NCBI RefSeq assembly: GCF_023223525.1 | Contig: NZ_JALPRX010000031.1 | Location: 1-60,298 of the forward strand | Direction: 5' to 3' | Length of the DNA stretch: 60,298 bases | From: Roseomonas acroporae | GTDB taxonomy: Bacteria > Pseudomonadota > Alphaproteobacteria > Acetobacterales > Acetobacteraceae | Shown here: positions 24,278 to 33,254 of the stretch, one piece after another | Position numbering within the stretch: the first letter of the stretch is position 1 | Layout: every line of letters begins with the position of its first letter | Translations under genes and position numbers: made by a program | The notes under the pieces: generated by a model | The model's input: only the letters and a program-made list of their open reading frames with translations | Told to the model about the DNA's origin: nothing | Databases searched by the model: none

Positions 24278-24802
24278 ATGAGCGTCTCGCGGCCGGAGCT
24301 GCTGGTGGACGGCTCCGACGCCGAATTCCGCCAGATGCTGCACGACACGCTGGCCTTCGCGGCGCAGATCCAGGAGATCCGCAACAACCTCGGCGCGGCG
24401 ATCGGGCTCTCCGGCGCGCAGTACACCATCCTGATGACCGTCGCCCACGGCCAGGATGCGCCGGACGGGCTCGGCATCAACCAGGTCGCGGCGAAGCTGC
24501 ATCTCAGCGGCGCCTTCGTGACGATCGAGGTCAACCGGCTGGTCGCCGCCGGGCTGGTGGAGAAGCAGGTCAATCCGGAGGACCGGCGCCGCGTGCTGCT
24601 CAGCACCACGGCCAAGGGCAGGGCGCTGCTGGTGGAGCTGCGCAGCCTGCAGCAGCCGGTGAACGACGCGCTGTTCGACGGGCTGAGCCGCACCGAATTC
24701 CAGCGCCTGCGGGCGCTGATGGCGAAGCTGGTGCTGACCGGCGAGCAATCCCTCAACCTCGTCAAGTTCCTCGCCAGCAACCGGATCGCGGCCGGCCGGT
24801 AG
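24278..24802 (+). CDS. MarR-family transcriptional regulator, HpaR-like by context
   Basis: Regulator of 174 residues. The winged helix runs through GINQVAAKLHLSGAFVTIEV (recognition region, about residues 66-85) and the wing NPEDRRRVLLSTTAKGR near residues 103-119, flanked by dimerisation helices. Divergent from the HpaC/HpaB-like operon, which is the usual position of the HpaR-type repressor of phenolic-acid catabolism. I chose the ATG at 24278; a TTG seven codons upstream is an alternative. An array of mini-palindromic repeats lies in its upstream leader. Confidence 0.8.
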   Translation: MSVSRPELLVDGSDAEFRQMLHDTLAFAAQIQEIRNNLGAAIGLSGAQYTILMTVAHGQDAPDGLGINQVAAKLHLSGAFVTIEVNRLVAAGLVEKQVNPEDRRRVLLSTTAKGRALLVELRSLQQPVNDALFDGLSRTEFQRLRALMAKLVLTGEQSLNLVKFLASNRIAAGR

Positions 24803-24810
24803 AAGCGGGG

Positions 24811-24836
24811 CGGGATGGCCGGGCGCGGCCATCCCG
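24811..24836. terminator. hairpin between convergent marR and liv genes
   Basis: Perfect arms CGGGATGGCC (24811-24820) and GGCCATCCCG (24827-24836) with a six-base loop, exactly in the 41-base gap between the ends of marR and the Liv receptor gene. No T-run on either side. Confidence 0.5.
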
Positions 24837-24843
24837 GGGCGGC

Positions 24844-26022
24844 TCACCCGTGGCGCGTCTCGAACAGCTTCCAGGCGCCGTCCGACGCCTCCACCACGTA
24901 GATCGGCTTCACCGCGTCGTGGTCCTGGCCGAAGGAGAGCGGCCCTTCCAGCGACGGGAATTCGCGCAGCGCCAGGAGCTGGTCGCGGATCGCCGTGCGC
25001 TCCTGCGCCAGCTTCGCCGGGTCGCCGGTGACGCCGCCGCGCCGCATCGCCTCGGCGAAGAGCAGCACGATGTCGTAGGAGGAGGCGTCCTGCCCGTTCG
25101 GCTGGGTGCGGGCGATGCCGGCCTGGCGCGCCGCCTCGGCGAAGCGGGCGCCGAAGGCGCGGGTGCGGTCGTTCAGCCCCTCGAAGAAGGTGGTGCCGAC
25201 CAGCGCGCCGTTGCCGCCCTCGCCCATGCGCTGCGGCAGGTCGGGGTCGGCGACGGTGGTGCCGGCGATCATGCGCCCGCCCACGCCCTGGCGCTTCAGC
25301 TCCTTGGCCAGCGCCACCATCGCCTCGGGCGGCGCGCCGACGCCGATGATGTCGGGGCGCATCTGCGCGAGCTGCGAGACCTGCGGCGAGAGGTCGAAGG
25401 CGCGGTACTGGAAGTCCACCGAGCCCTTCACCGCGACCTGCCGCTCGCGGAACAGCGCCGGCAGCACGGCGGTGCCGACCGACTTCGAAACGGTGTCGTC
25501 GGTGGCGTAGGCGATGGCGGCGGCGGCGTGCGGCAGGTTGCGGCCGACCAGCGCGGCCAGCACCTCGCCGATCACCTTGCCCTCGTCGAGCGTGTTGCGG
25601 AAGGCGAATTTGTAGGGCTTGGCGAGGCCCGGCGCGGAGGAGGACATCGACATCTGCACGACGCCGATCCGCTCGCCGACGGGGAAGGAGACGCGCACCT
25701 CGGAGGAGCTGAAGGGGCCGATGATGGCGAGCGCCCTGTTGTCCTCGGCCAGCTTCTGGACGGCGAGCGAGGCCTGGCGCGGGTCCCCGCCCGTGTCGAA
25801 CTTCTCCACGCGCAGGCGGCGGCCGCCGATGCCGCCTGCCGCGTTGATCTCCGCGACGGCGAGGTCGACCGCCACCTCGTTGGTGTTGGCGAGGCTGACA
25901 TAGGGGCCGGTCTTGGCCATGGCGAAGCCGATCACCAGCTCGCCGGCTGCTTGCGCGCGCGCCCGGATCGCGGGGGCGGCGAGCAGGAGGCCGGCGGAGC
26001 CGAGGAGGGTTCTGCGTCGCAT
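24844..26022 (-). CDS. branched-chain amino acid-type ABC receptor (LivJ/LivK-like)
   Basis: Periplasmic binding protein of 392 residues with a signal peptide (about residues 1-24, ending ARAQA). The peripla_BP_6 fold opens with VIGFAMAKTGPYVSLANTNE near residues 29-48, then AVAEINAAGGIGGRRLRVEK. Related receptors bind aromatic acids, amides or amino acids. Last gene of a five-gene liv-type operon that lies next to the phenolic monooxygenase genes, so an aromatic acid ligand is plausible. Gap of 34 bases from the LivF-like gene. Confidence 0.86.
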   Translation of the reverse strand: MRRRTLLGSAGLLLAAPAIRARAQAAGELVIGFAMAKTGPYVSLANTNEVAVDLAVAEINAAGGIGGRRLRVEKFDTGGDPRQASLAVQKLAEDNRALAIIGPFSSSEVRVSFPVGERIGVVQMSMSSSAPGLAKPYKFAFRNTLDEGKVIGEVLAALVGRNLPHAAAAIAYATDDTVSKSVGTAVLPALFRERQVAVKGSVDFQYRAFDLSPQVSQLAQMRPDIIGVGAPPEAMVALAKELKRQGVGGRMIAGTTVADPDLPQRMGEGGNGALVGTTFFEGLNDRTRAFGARFAEAARQAGIARTQPNGQDASSYDIVLLFAEAMRRGGVTGDPAKLAQERTAIRDQLLALREFPSLEGPLSFGQDHDAVKPIYVVEASDGAWKLFETRHG

Positions 26023-26056
26023 GCGATGTCGTTCCTGCGTCAGGGGTCGAAGGGGG

Positions 26057-26803
26057 TCAGGCGGCGGGGATCGGCTGCGGCGCCGGCTCGGCGGACTCGC
26101 CGAGATAGGCTTCCTGCAGGCGCGGGTCGCGCGCCAGCACGGCGGGATCGCCCTGCATGACGACGCGGCCGAGTTCCAGCACCACGGCGTGGTGCGCGAC
26201 GCCGAGGGCGAGGCCGGTGTTCTGCTCCACCAGCAGCATGGAGAGGCCGCCCCGGTTCAGCTCGGCGATCAGGCCGAACAGCCGCTCGACGAAGAGCGGC
26301 GAGAGGCCGAGCGAGGGCTCGTCCAGCATCAGCAGGCGCGGCCTGGCCAGCATGGCGCGGCCGATCGCCAGCATCTGCTGCTCGCCGCCGGAGAGGCAGG
26401 CGGCCGCCATGTGGCGGCGGCTGGCGAGGTTGGGGAAGCGGTCGTAGATCGCCGCCATCTCGGCCCGCACCGCGCCCTGGTCGGGGCGCAGATGCGCGCC
26501 GAGGAGCAGGTTCTCCTCGATCGTCATGGTGATGAGGATGCGCCGCCCCTCCGGCACCAGCGAGAGGCCGGCCGCGACCCGCTTGTGTACCGGCAGGCGC
26601 GTGACGTCCGCGCCGGCGAAGCGGATCGTCCCGGCGCGCGGGGCGACGGCGCCGAGCGCGGCGCGCAGCAGCGTGCTCTTGCCCGCGCCGTTGGCGCCGA
26701 GGATGGTGGTGATGCGCCCCTCCTCCACCGCGAGCGTCACGCCGCGCAGCGCGGCGACGGGCCCGTAGGAGACGGCGAGGTTCTCGATGTCGAGCAGCGC
26801 CAT
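26057..26803 (-). CDS. livF: ABC transporter ATP-binding protein LivF-like
   Basis: ATPase of 248 residues. Walker A is GANGAGKST (about residues 35-43), the signature is LSGGEQQMLAIGRAM and Walker B LLMLDEPSLGLSP. The short length and the EQQ signature are diagnostic of LivF within the branched-chain/HAAT importers. It starts immediately after the LivG-like stop codon (three bases between). Together with LivG it powers the importer formed by the LivH/LivM permeases. Confidence 0.9.
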   Translation of the reverse strand: MALLDIENLAVSYGPVAALRGVTLAVEEGRITTILGANGAGKSTLLRAALGAVAPRAGTIRFAGADVTRLPVHKRVAAGLSLVPEGRRILITMTIEENLLLGAHLRPDQGAVRAEMAAIYDRFPNLASRRHMAAACLSGGEQQMLAIGRAMLARPRLLMLDEPSLGLSPLFVERLFGLIAELNRGGLSMLLVEQNTGLALGVAHHAVVLELGRVVMQGDPAVLARDPRLQEAYLGESAEPAPQPIPAA

Positions 26804-26806
26804 GGC

Positions 26807-27568
26807 TCAGGCCGCCATGCCGCCGAGATAGGCTTCGCGCACGAGCGGGTCGCGCTGCACCTCGGCCAGGCTGCCCTCGGCGATCTTCTCGCCGAAGTTC
26901 AGCACCACCACATGGCCGCAGGTGCGGCCGACGAAGTGCATGTCGTGCTCCACGATCAGCAGGGTCATGCCCCTGGCCCTCAGCATGTCGAGATGGCGGT
27001 GCAGCGCCTGGGTCTCGGTGGGGTTGAGGCCGGCGGCGGGCTCGTCCAGCAGCAGCAGGCCGGGGCGGGAGAGGGTGGCGCGCACCACGTCGATGCGCTT
27101 GCGGATGCCGTAGGGCAGGCCCTGCACCCGCTCCGCCGCGTGGCGTTCCAGCCCGCACTCGGCCAGCGCCGCCAACGCCTCGGCCCGCCAGCGATGCTTC
27201 GGCAGCAGGCGGTAGGGCGTGAGCAGGTCGATCAGCCCGCCGGCCCGGACGTGCTGGCCGACCAGCAGGTTCTCCAGCACGGAAAGGTGCGGCATCAGGC
27301 GGATGTTCTGGAAGTTGCGCGCGATGCCGAGGCCGATGCGCCGGCGGGAGGGCGTGCCGGTGATGTCCTTGCCCCCCAGCCGGATGCGGCCGGCATCGGG
27401 GCGGTAGACGCCGGTGATCAGGTTGAACGCGGTGCTCTTGCCCGCGCCGTTCGGCCCGATCAGCGCCGTGGCCGAGCCGGCGGGGACGGTGAAGGAGAGG
27501 TCGCGGATCACCGAGAGGCCGCCGAAGCTCTTGGTCAGCCCCTCGACCGAGAGGGAGAGCGGCGTCAT
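26807..27568 (-). CDS. livG: ABC transporter ATP-binding protein LivG-like
   Basis: ATPase of 253 residues. Walker A is GPNGAGKST, a LivG-type RNFQNIRLMPHLSVLENLLV segment follows near residues 86-105, and then LPYGIRKRIDVVRATLS (a LivG-like degenerate signature, with YG in place of SGG) and Walker B LLLLDEPAAGLNP. Its ATG overlaps the LivM-like stop by four bases (ATGA). The signature change is common in this subfamily and does not imply inactivity. Confidence 0.9.
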   Translation of the reverse strand: MTPLSLSVEGLTKSFGGLSVIRDLSFTVPAGSATALIGPNGAGKSTAFNLITGVYRPDAGRIRLGGKDITGTPSRRRIGLGIARNFQNIRLMPHLSVLENLLVGQHVRAGGLIDLLTPYRLLPKHRWRAEALAALAECGLERHAAERVQGLPYGIRKRIDVVRATLSRPGLLLLDEPAAGLNPTETQALHRHLDMLRARGMTLLIVEHDMHFVGRTCGHVVVLNFGEKIAEGSLAEVQRDPLVREAYLGGMAA

Positions 27569-28407
27569 GGCGTTTCCTCCGCGGCTCGGCGGCGCCAGGG
27601 AAGACGGAGCCCGCCGGTCAGCAGCCCGGCCGGGCGCCAGGCCATGAACAGGATGACGAGCAGGGCGAAGATCGCGTAGCGCCAGCCGGCGCTGGCCCGC
27701 AGCAGCTCCGGGATCAGCGTGAAGAAGGCGGCGCCGAGGATCGGCCCCCAGACGCTGCGCGTGCCGCCGAGCAGCACGTAGAGCACGGTGTAGGTGCTCA
27801 GCATCACGCCGAAATGCTGCGCCTCCACGTAGTTGTAGTGCAGCGCGTAGAGCCCGCCCGAGAGGCCGGCGATGGCCGCCCCCAGGGTGAAGGCCGCGAC
27901 CTTCAGCGCGCGTACCGGCATGCCCATCAGGTCCGCCACCACCGCGTCGCTGCGGATGGCGGTGAGGCAGAGCGCGAAGCGCGTGCAGGAAAGCAGCAGC
28001 ACCAGCGCGGCGACGCCGAGCGTGGTCAGCAGCACGGCGGCGGGTCCGATGTGCTCGGTGACGGGGTAGCCGGCGGCGGCGCCCACCGGCTCCAGGTTCA
28101 GGAACACCGCCGTGATCACCTGGCCGAGCGCGAAGGTGGCCAGGGCGAGGTAGATGCCGTGGGTGCGCAGGATCGGCACGGCAACGGCGCAGGCCACCAG
28201 GGCGGCGGCACCCCCGCCGGCCGCGATGGCGGCGGTGGCACCCCAGCCCTGCTCGTTGCCGAGCCAGGCGGCGGCATAGGCGCCGACGGCCATGAAACCG
28301 GCGATGCCGAGGTTGAGCTGCCCCGCCGAGAGCGGCAGGTACACGGCGAAGGCGCCGAGCACGTTGAGCGCCAGGATCACCAGCAGCCCGGTCTGGTAGG
28401 CGGTCAT
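27565..28407 (-). CDS. livM: ABC transporter permease LivM-like
   Basis: Inner-membrane permease of 280 residues, strongly hydrophobic with about eight to nine segments. It carries the family features INTNGIYLALATFALGQ-like region (RTHGIYLALATFALGQVITA near residues 83-102) and GGTRSVWGPILGAAFF near residues 220-235. A positively charged tail (RLPWRRRAAEETP) ends the protein. It starts one base after the LivH-like stop codon and overlaps LivG, so the operon is tightly coupled. Confidence 0.88.
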   Translation of the reverse strand: MTAYQTGLLVILALNVLGAFAVYLPLSAGQLNLGIAGFMAVGAYAAAWLGNEQGWGATAAIAAGGGAAALVACAVAVPILRTHGIYLALATFALGQVITAVFLNLEPVGAAAGYPVTEHIGPAAVLLTTLGVAALVLLLSCTRFALCLTAIRSDAVVADLMGMPVRALKVAAFTLGAAIAGLSGGLYALHYNYVEAQHFGVMLSTYTVLYVLLGGTRSVWGPILGAAFFTLIPELLRASAGWRYAIFALLVILFMAWRPAGLLTGGLRLPWRRRAAEETP

Positions 28408-28408
28408 G

Positions 28409-29281
28409 TCACAGCTTCTCCCGCGCGGCGGGGCGGCCGAGCAGCCCCTCGGGCCGCAGGATCAGCAGCGCCAGCAGCAGCCCGTAGACGGCGATGTCGA
28501 CGAGGTCGGCGCCGAGGAAGCCGATGGTCAGCACCTCGGCGAGGCCGATCAGCAGCCCGCCCAGGATGGCGCCCCAGATGCTGCCCATCCCGCCGATGAT
28601 CATGGCGGCGACGCCCTTGAAGCCGACGCCCTCGCCCATGGTGGCCGAGACCTGCAGGTAGTTCAGCGCGAACAGCACGCCGCCGGCGGCGGTGAACACG
28701 GCCGAGGAGACGAAGACCTGCGGCACCAGGCGGCCGACATCGACACCGAGGATCACCGCCGTCTCGCGGCTCTCGGCCACGGCGCGGATTCGCCGGCCGG
28801 TATTGGTGCGCCTGAGCAGCACCGAGAGCCACAACACCAGCGCCACCGCGACGGCGAGGCTGACGAGCTGCGCGCCGCCGATCACGAGTCCGCCCAGGCG
28901 CCAGTTGAAGTCCGGCAGCAGCGCGGGGAAGGAGAGCTGGTCGGAGCCGTAGCGGATGACGAACAGGTTCTCGAGCAGGATCAGGAAGCCGAGGGCGCTG
29001 GCCAGCGGCACCTCGGGATCGGCGTCGCGGCTCGGGCGGTAGGAGAGGCGCTCGACCAGCAGCGCCACGAAGGCGGCGGCCAGCAGCGCGGCGCCGACGG
29101 CGATGCTCCAGTGCCAGCCCTGCGCCAGCAGCGCCCAGGTGACCATGCCGCCCACCATGAACAGGCCGGGGATGGAGAAATTGAGGAAGTTGAGGATGCC
29201 GATGGCCAGGGTGAAGGCGACCGCGACCAGCATGTAGATCGCGCCCAGCATCACGCCGTTGACGAGCTGCTGCGCGATCAT
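28409..29281 (-). CDS. livH: ABC transporter permease LivH-like
   Basis: Inner-membrane permease of 290 residues, the first gene of the liv-type operon. The N-terminal MIAQQLVNGVMLGAIYMLVA is typical of LivH, as is the GVDVGRLVPQVFVSSAVFTA segment and GGMGSIWGAILGGLLIGLAE near residues 228-247. About eight membrane segments. I set the start at the ATG at 29281, where the conserved N-terminus begins; longer in-frame readings are not supported. Its promoter should lie in the AT-rich stretch before it. Confidence 0.88.
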   Translation of the reverse strand: MIAQQLVNGVMLGAIYMLVAVAFTLAIGILNFLNFSIPGLFMVGGMVTWALLAQGWHWSIAVGAALLAAAFVALLVERLSYRPSRDADPEVPLASALGFLILLENLFVIRYGSDQLSFPALLPDFNWRLGGLVIGGAQLVSLAVAVALVLWLSVLLRRTNTGRRIRAVAESRETAVILGVDVGRLVPQVFVSSAVFTAAGGVLFALNYLQVSATMGEGVGFKGVAAMIIGGMGSIWGAILGGLLIGLAEVLTIGFLGADLVDIAVYGLLLALLILRPEGLLGRPAAREKL

Positions 29282-29457
29282 GGGTGGCGCGGCCCGTTCG
29301 GCCGGAAGGCAGGAATGCTGGGGCCGGATCGCGCCGGGCGGGCGGTCGATCCGGGCAAGGCGGCGCGCGGCATGAGCGATCCCCGTTGTGAGGGCCTGTC
29401 GCGGCTGGTCAGATCCGTCCCGTGGCGATCTCAGCCGCCTGAGGCCGATTTCCCACA

Positions 29458-29505
29458 CGAAAATAGCTTTGTAAATAACTTTTTCCAGCTAGGTTAAATC
29501 GGCCC
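29458..29505. promoter_or_regulatory. AT-rich divergent control region of liv operon and DUF2848 gene
   Basis: AT-rich island between the liv operon (minus) and the DUF2848 gene (plus). It contains TAGCTTTGTAAATAACTTTT and an outer inverted pair TAGCT...AGCTA (29464-29468 and 29488-29492). TTTGTAAA followed by CTTTTT resembles the element before marR. TTGTAA at 29469 with TTAAAT at 29494 could form a weak plus-strand promoter. Confidence 0.4.
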
Positions 29506-29541
29506 GCCGACAGGGCGGCCGGCTGGCAGGGGAGCCCATCC

Positions 29542-30240
29542 ATGGTCGAGCTGACCTTCGAATTCCAGGACGGAAGCGGCACGCGGCGCGGGAGCGAGCG
29601 GATCGTCGATCTCGTGATCGCCGGCTGGACCGGCCGCGACCCGCACAAGGTGCAGGAGCACATCGACGAGCTGGCGGCACTCGGCATCGCGCCGCCCGCG
29701 AGCACGCCCTGCTTCTACCGCGCCGGCGTCGAGATGCCGACCACGGCGACGCGGATCGACTGCCTGGGCGACGAGTCCAGCGGCGAGGCGGAGTACGTGC
29801 TGCTGGTGGCGGCGGACGGAAGCTGGTGGGTGGGCCTCGGCTCCGACCACACGGATCGCAAGGTGGAGAGCTATTCCATCCCCGTCTCCAAGCAGATGTG
29901 CCCGAAGCCCGTGGCGCCCGTGCTGTGGCGCTTCGACGAGGTGGCGCCGCACTGGGATTCGCTGGAGATCCGCTCCTGGGTGGAGGAGGGCGGCGAGCGC
30001 GTCCTCTACCAGCAGGGCAGCGTCGCCGCGATGCTCGACCCGCGCGAGACGGTGGCGGCCTATGCCCGGCTGGGCTCCCGATCGGGCCAGGCGCTGGCGC
30101 CGGGCAGCCTGATGTTCGGCGGCACGCTGCCGGTGATCGGCGGGCTGCGGCCGCGCCGGGTCTTCGCCATGGAGCTGCACGATCCCGTGCTCGGCCGCCG
30201 CATCACGCACCGCTACGAGGCGCGCTGGCTGCCGGGCTGA
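29542..30240 (+). CDS. DUF2848 family protein
   Basis: Protein of 232 residues recognised as DUF2848 from the opening LTFEFQDGSG, the segment VQEHIDELAALGIAPPASTP near residues 37-56, and the C-terminal GSLMFGGTLPVIGGL near residues 192-206, which recalls fumarylacetoacetate-hydrolase-like proteins. The family is frequent beside amino acid or aromatic acid importers in proteobacteria; its reaction is not established. The divergent position opposite the liv operon, with a shared AT-rich control region, suggests co-regulation with it. Confidence 0.8.
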   Translation: MVELTFEFQDGSGTRRGSERIVDLVIAGWTGRDPHKVQEHIDELAALGIAPPASTPCFYRAGVEMPTTATRIDCLGDESSGEAEYVLLVAADGSWWVGLGSDHTDRKVESYSIPVSKQMCPKPVAPVLWRFDEVAPHWDSLEIRSWVEEGGERVLYQQGSVAAMLDPRETVAAYARLGSRSGQALAPGSLMFGGTLPVIGGLRPRRVFAMELHDPVLGRRITHRYEARWLPG

Positions 30241-30791
30241 GGGGCGCGCGAGGGGCGGACGGCTCGCGGCGGTGGAGATCCGCCGGCAGCGTCGGGGCGA
30301 GCGCGCCGGCGTCGGTCCACGCATCCGCCGGCGGCATCGGCCGGTCGCATGCTGACGGGACGGAAGCGGAGGGGCGCGGTTCGCCGAGCGAGGCATGAAC
30401 CCGTGTTCAGGCCTGCATCGCGTGGCCCCACCGACAGGTCCGCGCTGCCCAAGGGGTTCGCAGGCAATGCCCCCGACCTGGGCACGGCCGCCGGCACGGA
30501 GCCGCCCGGGCCTGTGCCCGGCTCCCGGGCGGGCTGGGCGGCCCGACGATCACGAGCGGGGATTCCCGGCCATGACGACGCCGAGGGGAGCAGCGCCACC
30601 GGTGCTCGGGCCGCGCGGTACCCGCCCGGCTGCCTCGCGCCTGTCCTGCACCGCCGCGACGGCAGCGGGGCGGCGTCCCGGCCCCGATCGACGCGACCGC
30701 CAGCCTCGGGGCCGATCATCCGGACCCGACTCCGGGCCGGCCGATGGCCCGCAGCTTGCCTGTCGCGGGCCATGACACGGGAAGGCCGGGC
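30241..30791. other. 550-base spacer, nothing recognised
   Basis: GC-rich spacer between the DUF2848 and flavin-reductase-like genes. Open frames exist on both strands, but their translations are low-complexity Arg/Pro/Gly-rich and have no start with a ribosome binding site. Possibly eroded coding sequence; no family was recognised. Confidence 0.4.
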
Positions 30792-31448
30792 ATGACTGGA
30801 ACCGCCGGGTTCGAATTCGCCGCGCTGACGCCGCGCGAACGCTACAAGATCCTGATCGGCACGGTGGTGCCGCGGCCGATCGCCTGGGTGACCACGGTGG
30901 ATGCGGCCGGGCGCGCCAACGCCGCGCCGTTCAGCTTCTTCAACTGCCTCTCGGCCGATCCCGCCATCCTGGCGCTCGGCGTCGAATTCCGCCCCGACGG
31001 CACGCCCAAGGACACGGGGCGCAACATCCGCGAGACGGGCTGCTTCACCGTCAACATCGTCTCCGACGCGCTGGTGGAGGCGATGAACGTCTCCGCCGTG
31101 CCCTTCCCGGCCGGGGTTGACGAGCTGGCCGAGGCGGGGCTGGAGATGCGCCCCGGCCGGGCCGTCGCCTGCCCGCATGTCGCGCAGGCGCCGGCGGCGC
31201 TGGAGTGCCGGCTGCATTCCTTCCTGGAGATCGGCACCTCGCGCGAGATCATCCTGGGGGAGGTGGTGTACGCCCATATCCGCGCCGACGCGGTGGATGC
31301 GCGGCTGCATGTCGATCCGGCCGCGATCGACGCAGTGGGCCGCATGGGCGGGCACGGCTATGCCGGCACGCGCGAGCGCTTCGACCTGCCGACCATGTCG
31401 GAGGCGGACTACCGCGCCGGCCGTATCCCGGAGCGCCGGCCGGGATAG
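30792..31448 (+). CDS. flavin reductase-like FMN-binding protein
   Basis: Protein of 218 residues with the flavin-reductase split-barrel domain: YKILIGTVVPRPIAWVTTVD near residues 17-36, NAAPFSFFNCLSADP near residues 43-57 and GCFTVNIVSDALVEAMN near residues 85-101. It belongs to the longer subgroup (about 200 residues) distinct from the 160-residue HpaC type, and the two are not close copies. It stands alone, so its partner oxygenase is unknown; it could supply reduced flavin to an oxygenase elsewhere. Confidence 0.82.
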   Translation: MTGTAGFEFAALTPRERYKILIGTVVPRPIAWVTTVDAAGRANAAPFSFFNCLSADPAILALGVEFRPDGTPKDTGRNIRETGCFTVNIVSDALVEAMNVSAVPFPAGVDELAEAGLEMRPGRAVACPHVAQAPAALECRLHSFLEIGTSREIILGEVVYAHIRADAVDARLHVDPAAIDAVGRMGGHGYAGTRERFDLPTMSEADYRAGRIPERRPG

Positions 31449-31537
31449 GGGCGGCAGGGCCGCCGCTCCGGGGCGGCACCACCGGATGCCTCGCCGGCGC
31501 CCTGGGCCGCGGCGGGCATCCGGCCTGCCGCCGGGCA

Positions 31538-31580
31538 TCCCCGCCCGCCCGTTTCCGCCCGCCCAGTTCCTGCCCGCCAG
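31538..31580. repeat. imperfect 14-15-base repeat, three copies
   Basis: CCGCCCGCCCGTTT, CCGCCCGCCCAGTTC and CTGCCCGCCAGCG follow each other in the convergent gap between the flavin-reductase-like gene and the membrane protein gene. Confidence 0.6.
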
Positions 31581-31651
31581 CGCGCCGTCCTGGCCAGCGT
31601 TCCCGCGCATTTCCCGGGTCGCCGGGCGTCCCCGCCCGGCCCGGGAATGCT

Positions 31652-33193
31652 TCAGCCGGGCGGCCGCCCATGCGCGCAGGCGTAGTCGCGCAGCAGACGC
31701 AGCCCGTGCTCGCCGAGGCCGGTGCCGGCGACCGCCAGCGCCCGGAGCTGGTCGCAGCTCACCGGATCGTAGCGGGCGTAGCGGTTGTGGACGATCTGGC
31801 GCGGCGCGAAGCCCTCGGCCACCAGGAAGGAATTGAAGGGCAGGGTCCAGTTCCAGCTCAGCTGCCAGGGGGTGTCGCGGCCGGGGAAGCCCTGGCCGGG
31901 CCCCGCCGGGGGCGGCGGCTCGCCCTCGGGCAGCAGCCCCAGGCTCGGCTGGCCTTCGAGCGGCGCCCGGCCATCGGCGACCGCGCCCAGCAGCGCGCTG
32001 AAGCGCGCCCATTCGCGCAGGAATTTCGCCCCTTCGCCGAGGTGCAGGACCAGGGCGAGCACGACGACCGGCAGGTAGGGCCAGGCGTCGAACCGCACCC
32101 GGGGCCGGTCGCCGGCCGGAAGCGCCTCGCCCGTGTCCAGCCGGGTCAGCAGGCAGAGCAGGCCGAGCGCCGGCGTGGCGAACAGGACCACCGCCCGGGC
32201 CGCGTAGCGGTGCGGGCCGTAGAGGCCCCAGGCCGCGACCAGTGCCGCCGCCAGCACCGCGGCCGCGACCGAGAGGATGGCGGCGCGGCGCGCGCGCGAG
32301 GTCTGCAGGAAGCGCGGCCAGAGCAGCCAGGCCGGCACCAGCAGGGCGAGGACGATGCCCGCCTTCTGCAGCAGCGGGTTGGTGAGCTGGGCCTTGGGCA
32401 TCAGCAGGCTGAACTGGTTGGCGGCGACCCGCTCCGTGGTCTCGGCGTTGGGCGGGCGCAGCCCGACCTTCACCGCCACCCAGGCAAGCAGCAGCGCCGC
32501 GAAGACGGCGGCGACGGTGGCGAGAAGCCGCCGGCCGCCGGGGCCGCCCCGCAGGCGCAGCGCCGCCAGCGCCAGCAGCGGCAGCCCCAGCACCATCGCC
32601 TCGTGCGAGAAGACGTAGACCGCCCCGAGCAGCACCAGGGCGGCGAGGTGGCCCCGGCGGCCGGCGGGATGCTCCGGCAGGTGGCGGATGGCGAACAGCA
32701 GCGGCCAGAAGGCGCTCTGGGTCAGCCAGGTCTCGGTGGGGAAGCCCAGCGTCAGCAGGCCGAAGACCAGGAAGCTCACCGCCGGCCAGAGCAGCTCGCC
32801 GCGCGCATGCCGGGGCAGCACCGCCAGCGAGGCCAGCAGGCCGAGCAGCGGCATGGCGCCGAACAGCATGCCGTAGAGGCGGAGCGCGCCGGCATCGTCG
32901 CCGGTCAGGGCCAGCCACGCCGCCGCCGGCTCGACGCAGAGCAGGAAGGTGGAAAGGCGCCCCGGGAAGTTGGACCAGACGTAGTCCCAGGACTGCCGGG
33001 CCAGCAGGGCGAAGGAGAAGTAGCTGCCGTCGGCGTAGGCCTCCAGGTGCCAGCCGAGATAGAGCAGCGGCGCCGCCAGCGCGGCGGCGGCGTAGAGGCC
33101 GACCAGCCAGCCGATCCCGGCGCGACCGATGCGCAGCTCCAGCGGCTGCTCGCCGGTGAGCAGCAGGCGGCGCGCGAGGTCGGCCCAGCCCAT
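31652..33193 (-). CDS. polytopic membrane protein of unknown function
   Basis: Protein of 513 residues with about ten to eleven hydrophobic segments (from LVGLYAAAALAAPLLYL near residue 30 to YLPVVVLALVLHLG near residue 375) and a soluble C-terminal part of about 130 residues (WNWTLPFNSFLVAEGFAP, then a CDQLRAL segment). An acidic-aromatic periplasmic loop, YADGSYFSFALLARQSWDY, follows the first segment. The general layout resembles polytopic glycosyltransferases or Gtr-type serotype-conversion proteins, but I do not recognise a family. Start set at MGWADLARR; a longer GTG start would translate a 15-base repeat into RHAAP units. It lies beside the phage tail-spike cassette. Confidence 0.7.
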   Translation of the reverse strand: MGWADLARRLLLTGEQPLELRIGRAGIGWLVGLYAAAALAAPLLYLGWHLEAYADGSYFSFALLARQSWDYVWSNFPGRLSTFLLCVEPAAAWLALTGDDAGALRLYGMLFGAMPLLGLLASLAVLPRHARGELLWPAVSFLVFGLLTLGFPTETWLTQSAFWPLLFAIRHLPEHPAGRRGHLAALVLLGAVYVFSHEAMVLGLPLLALAALRLRGGPGGRRLLATVAAVFAALLLAWVAVKVGLRPPNAETTERVAANQFSLLMPKAQLTNPLLQKAGIVLALLVPAWLLWPRFLQTSRARRAAILSVAAAVLAAALVAAWGLYGPHRYAARAVVLFATPALGLLCLLTRLDTGEALPAGDRPRVRFDAWPYLPVVVLALVLHLGEGAKFLREWARFSALLGAVADGRAPLEGQPSLGLLPEGEPPPPAGPGQGFPGRDTPWQLSWNWTLPFNSFLVAEGFAPRQIVHNRYARYDPVSCDQLRALAVAGTGLGEHGLRLLRDYACAHGRPPG

Positions 33194-33194
33194 G

Positions 33195-33254
33195 GCCGCA
33201 TGCCGTGGGGCCGCATGCTGTGGAGCCGCATGCCGTGGAGCCGCACGCCGTGGG
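33195..33254. repeat. 15-base tandem repeat, four copies, upstream of the membrane protein start
   Basis: Units at 33195, 33210, 33225 and 33240 are variants of GCCGCATGCCGTGGG. They end one base before the start codon of the minus-strand membrane protein gene and each contains an in-frame ATG-like triplet on the minus strand. Confidence 0.88.
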
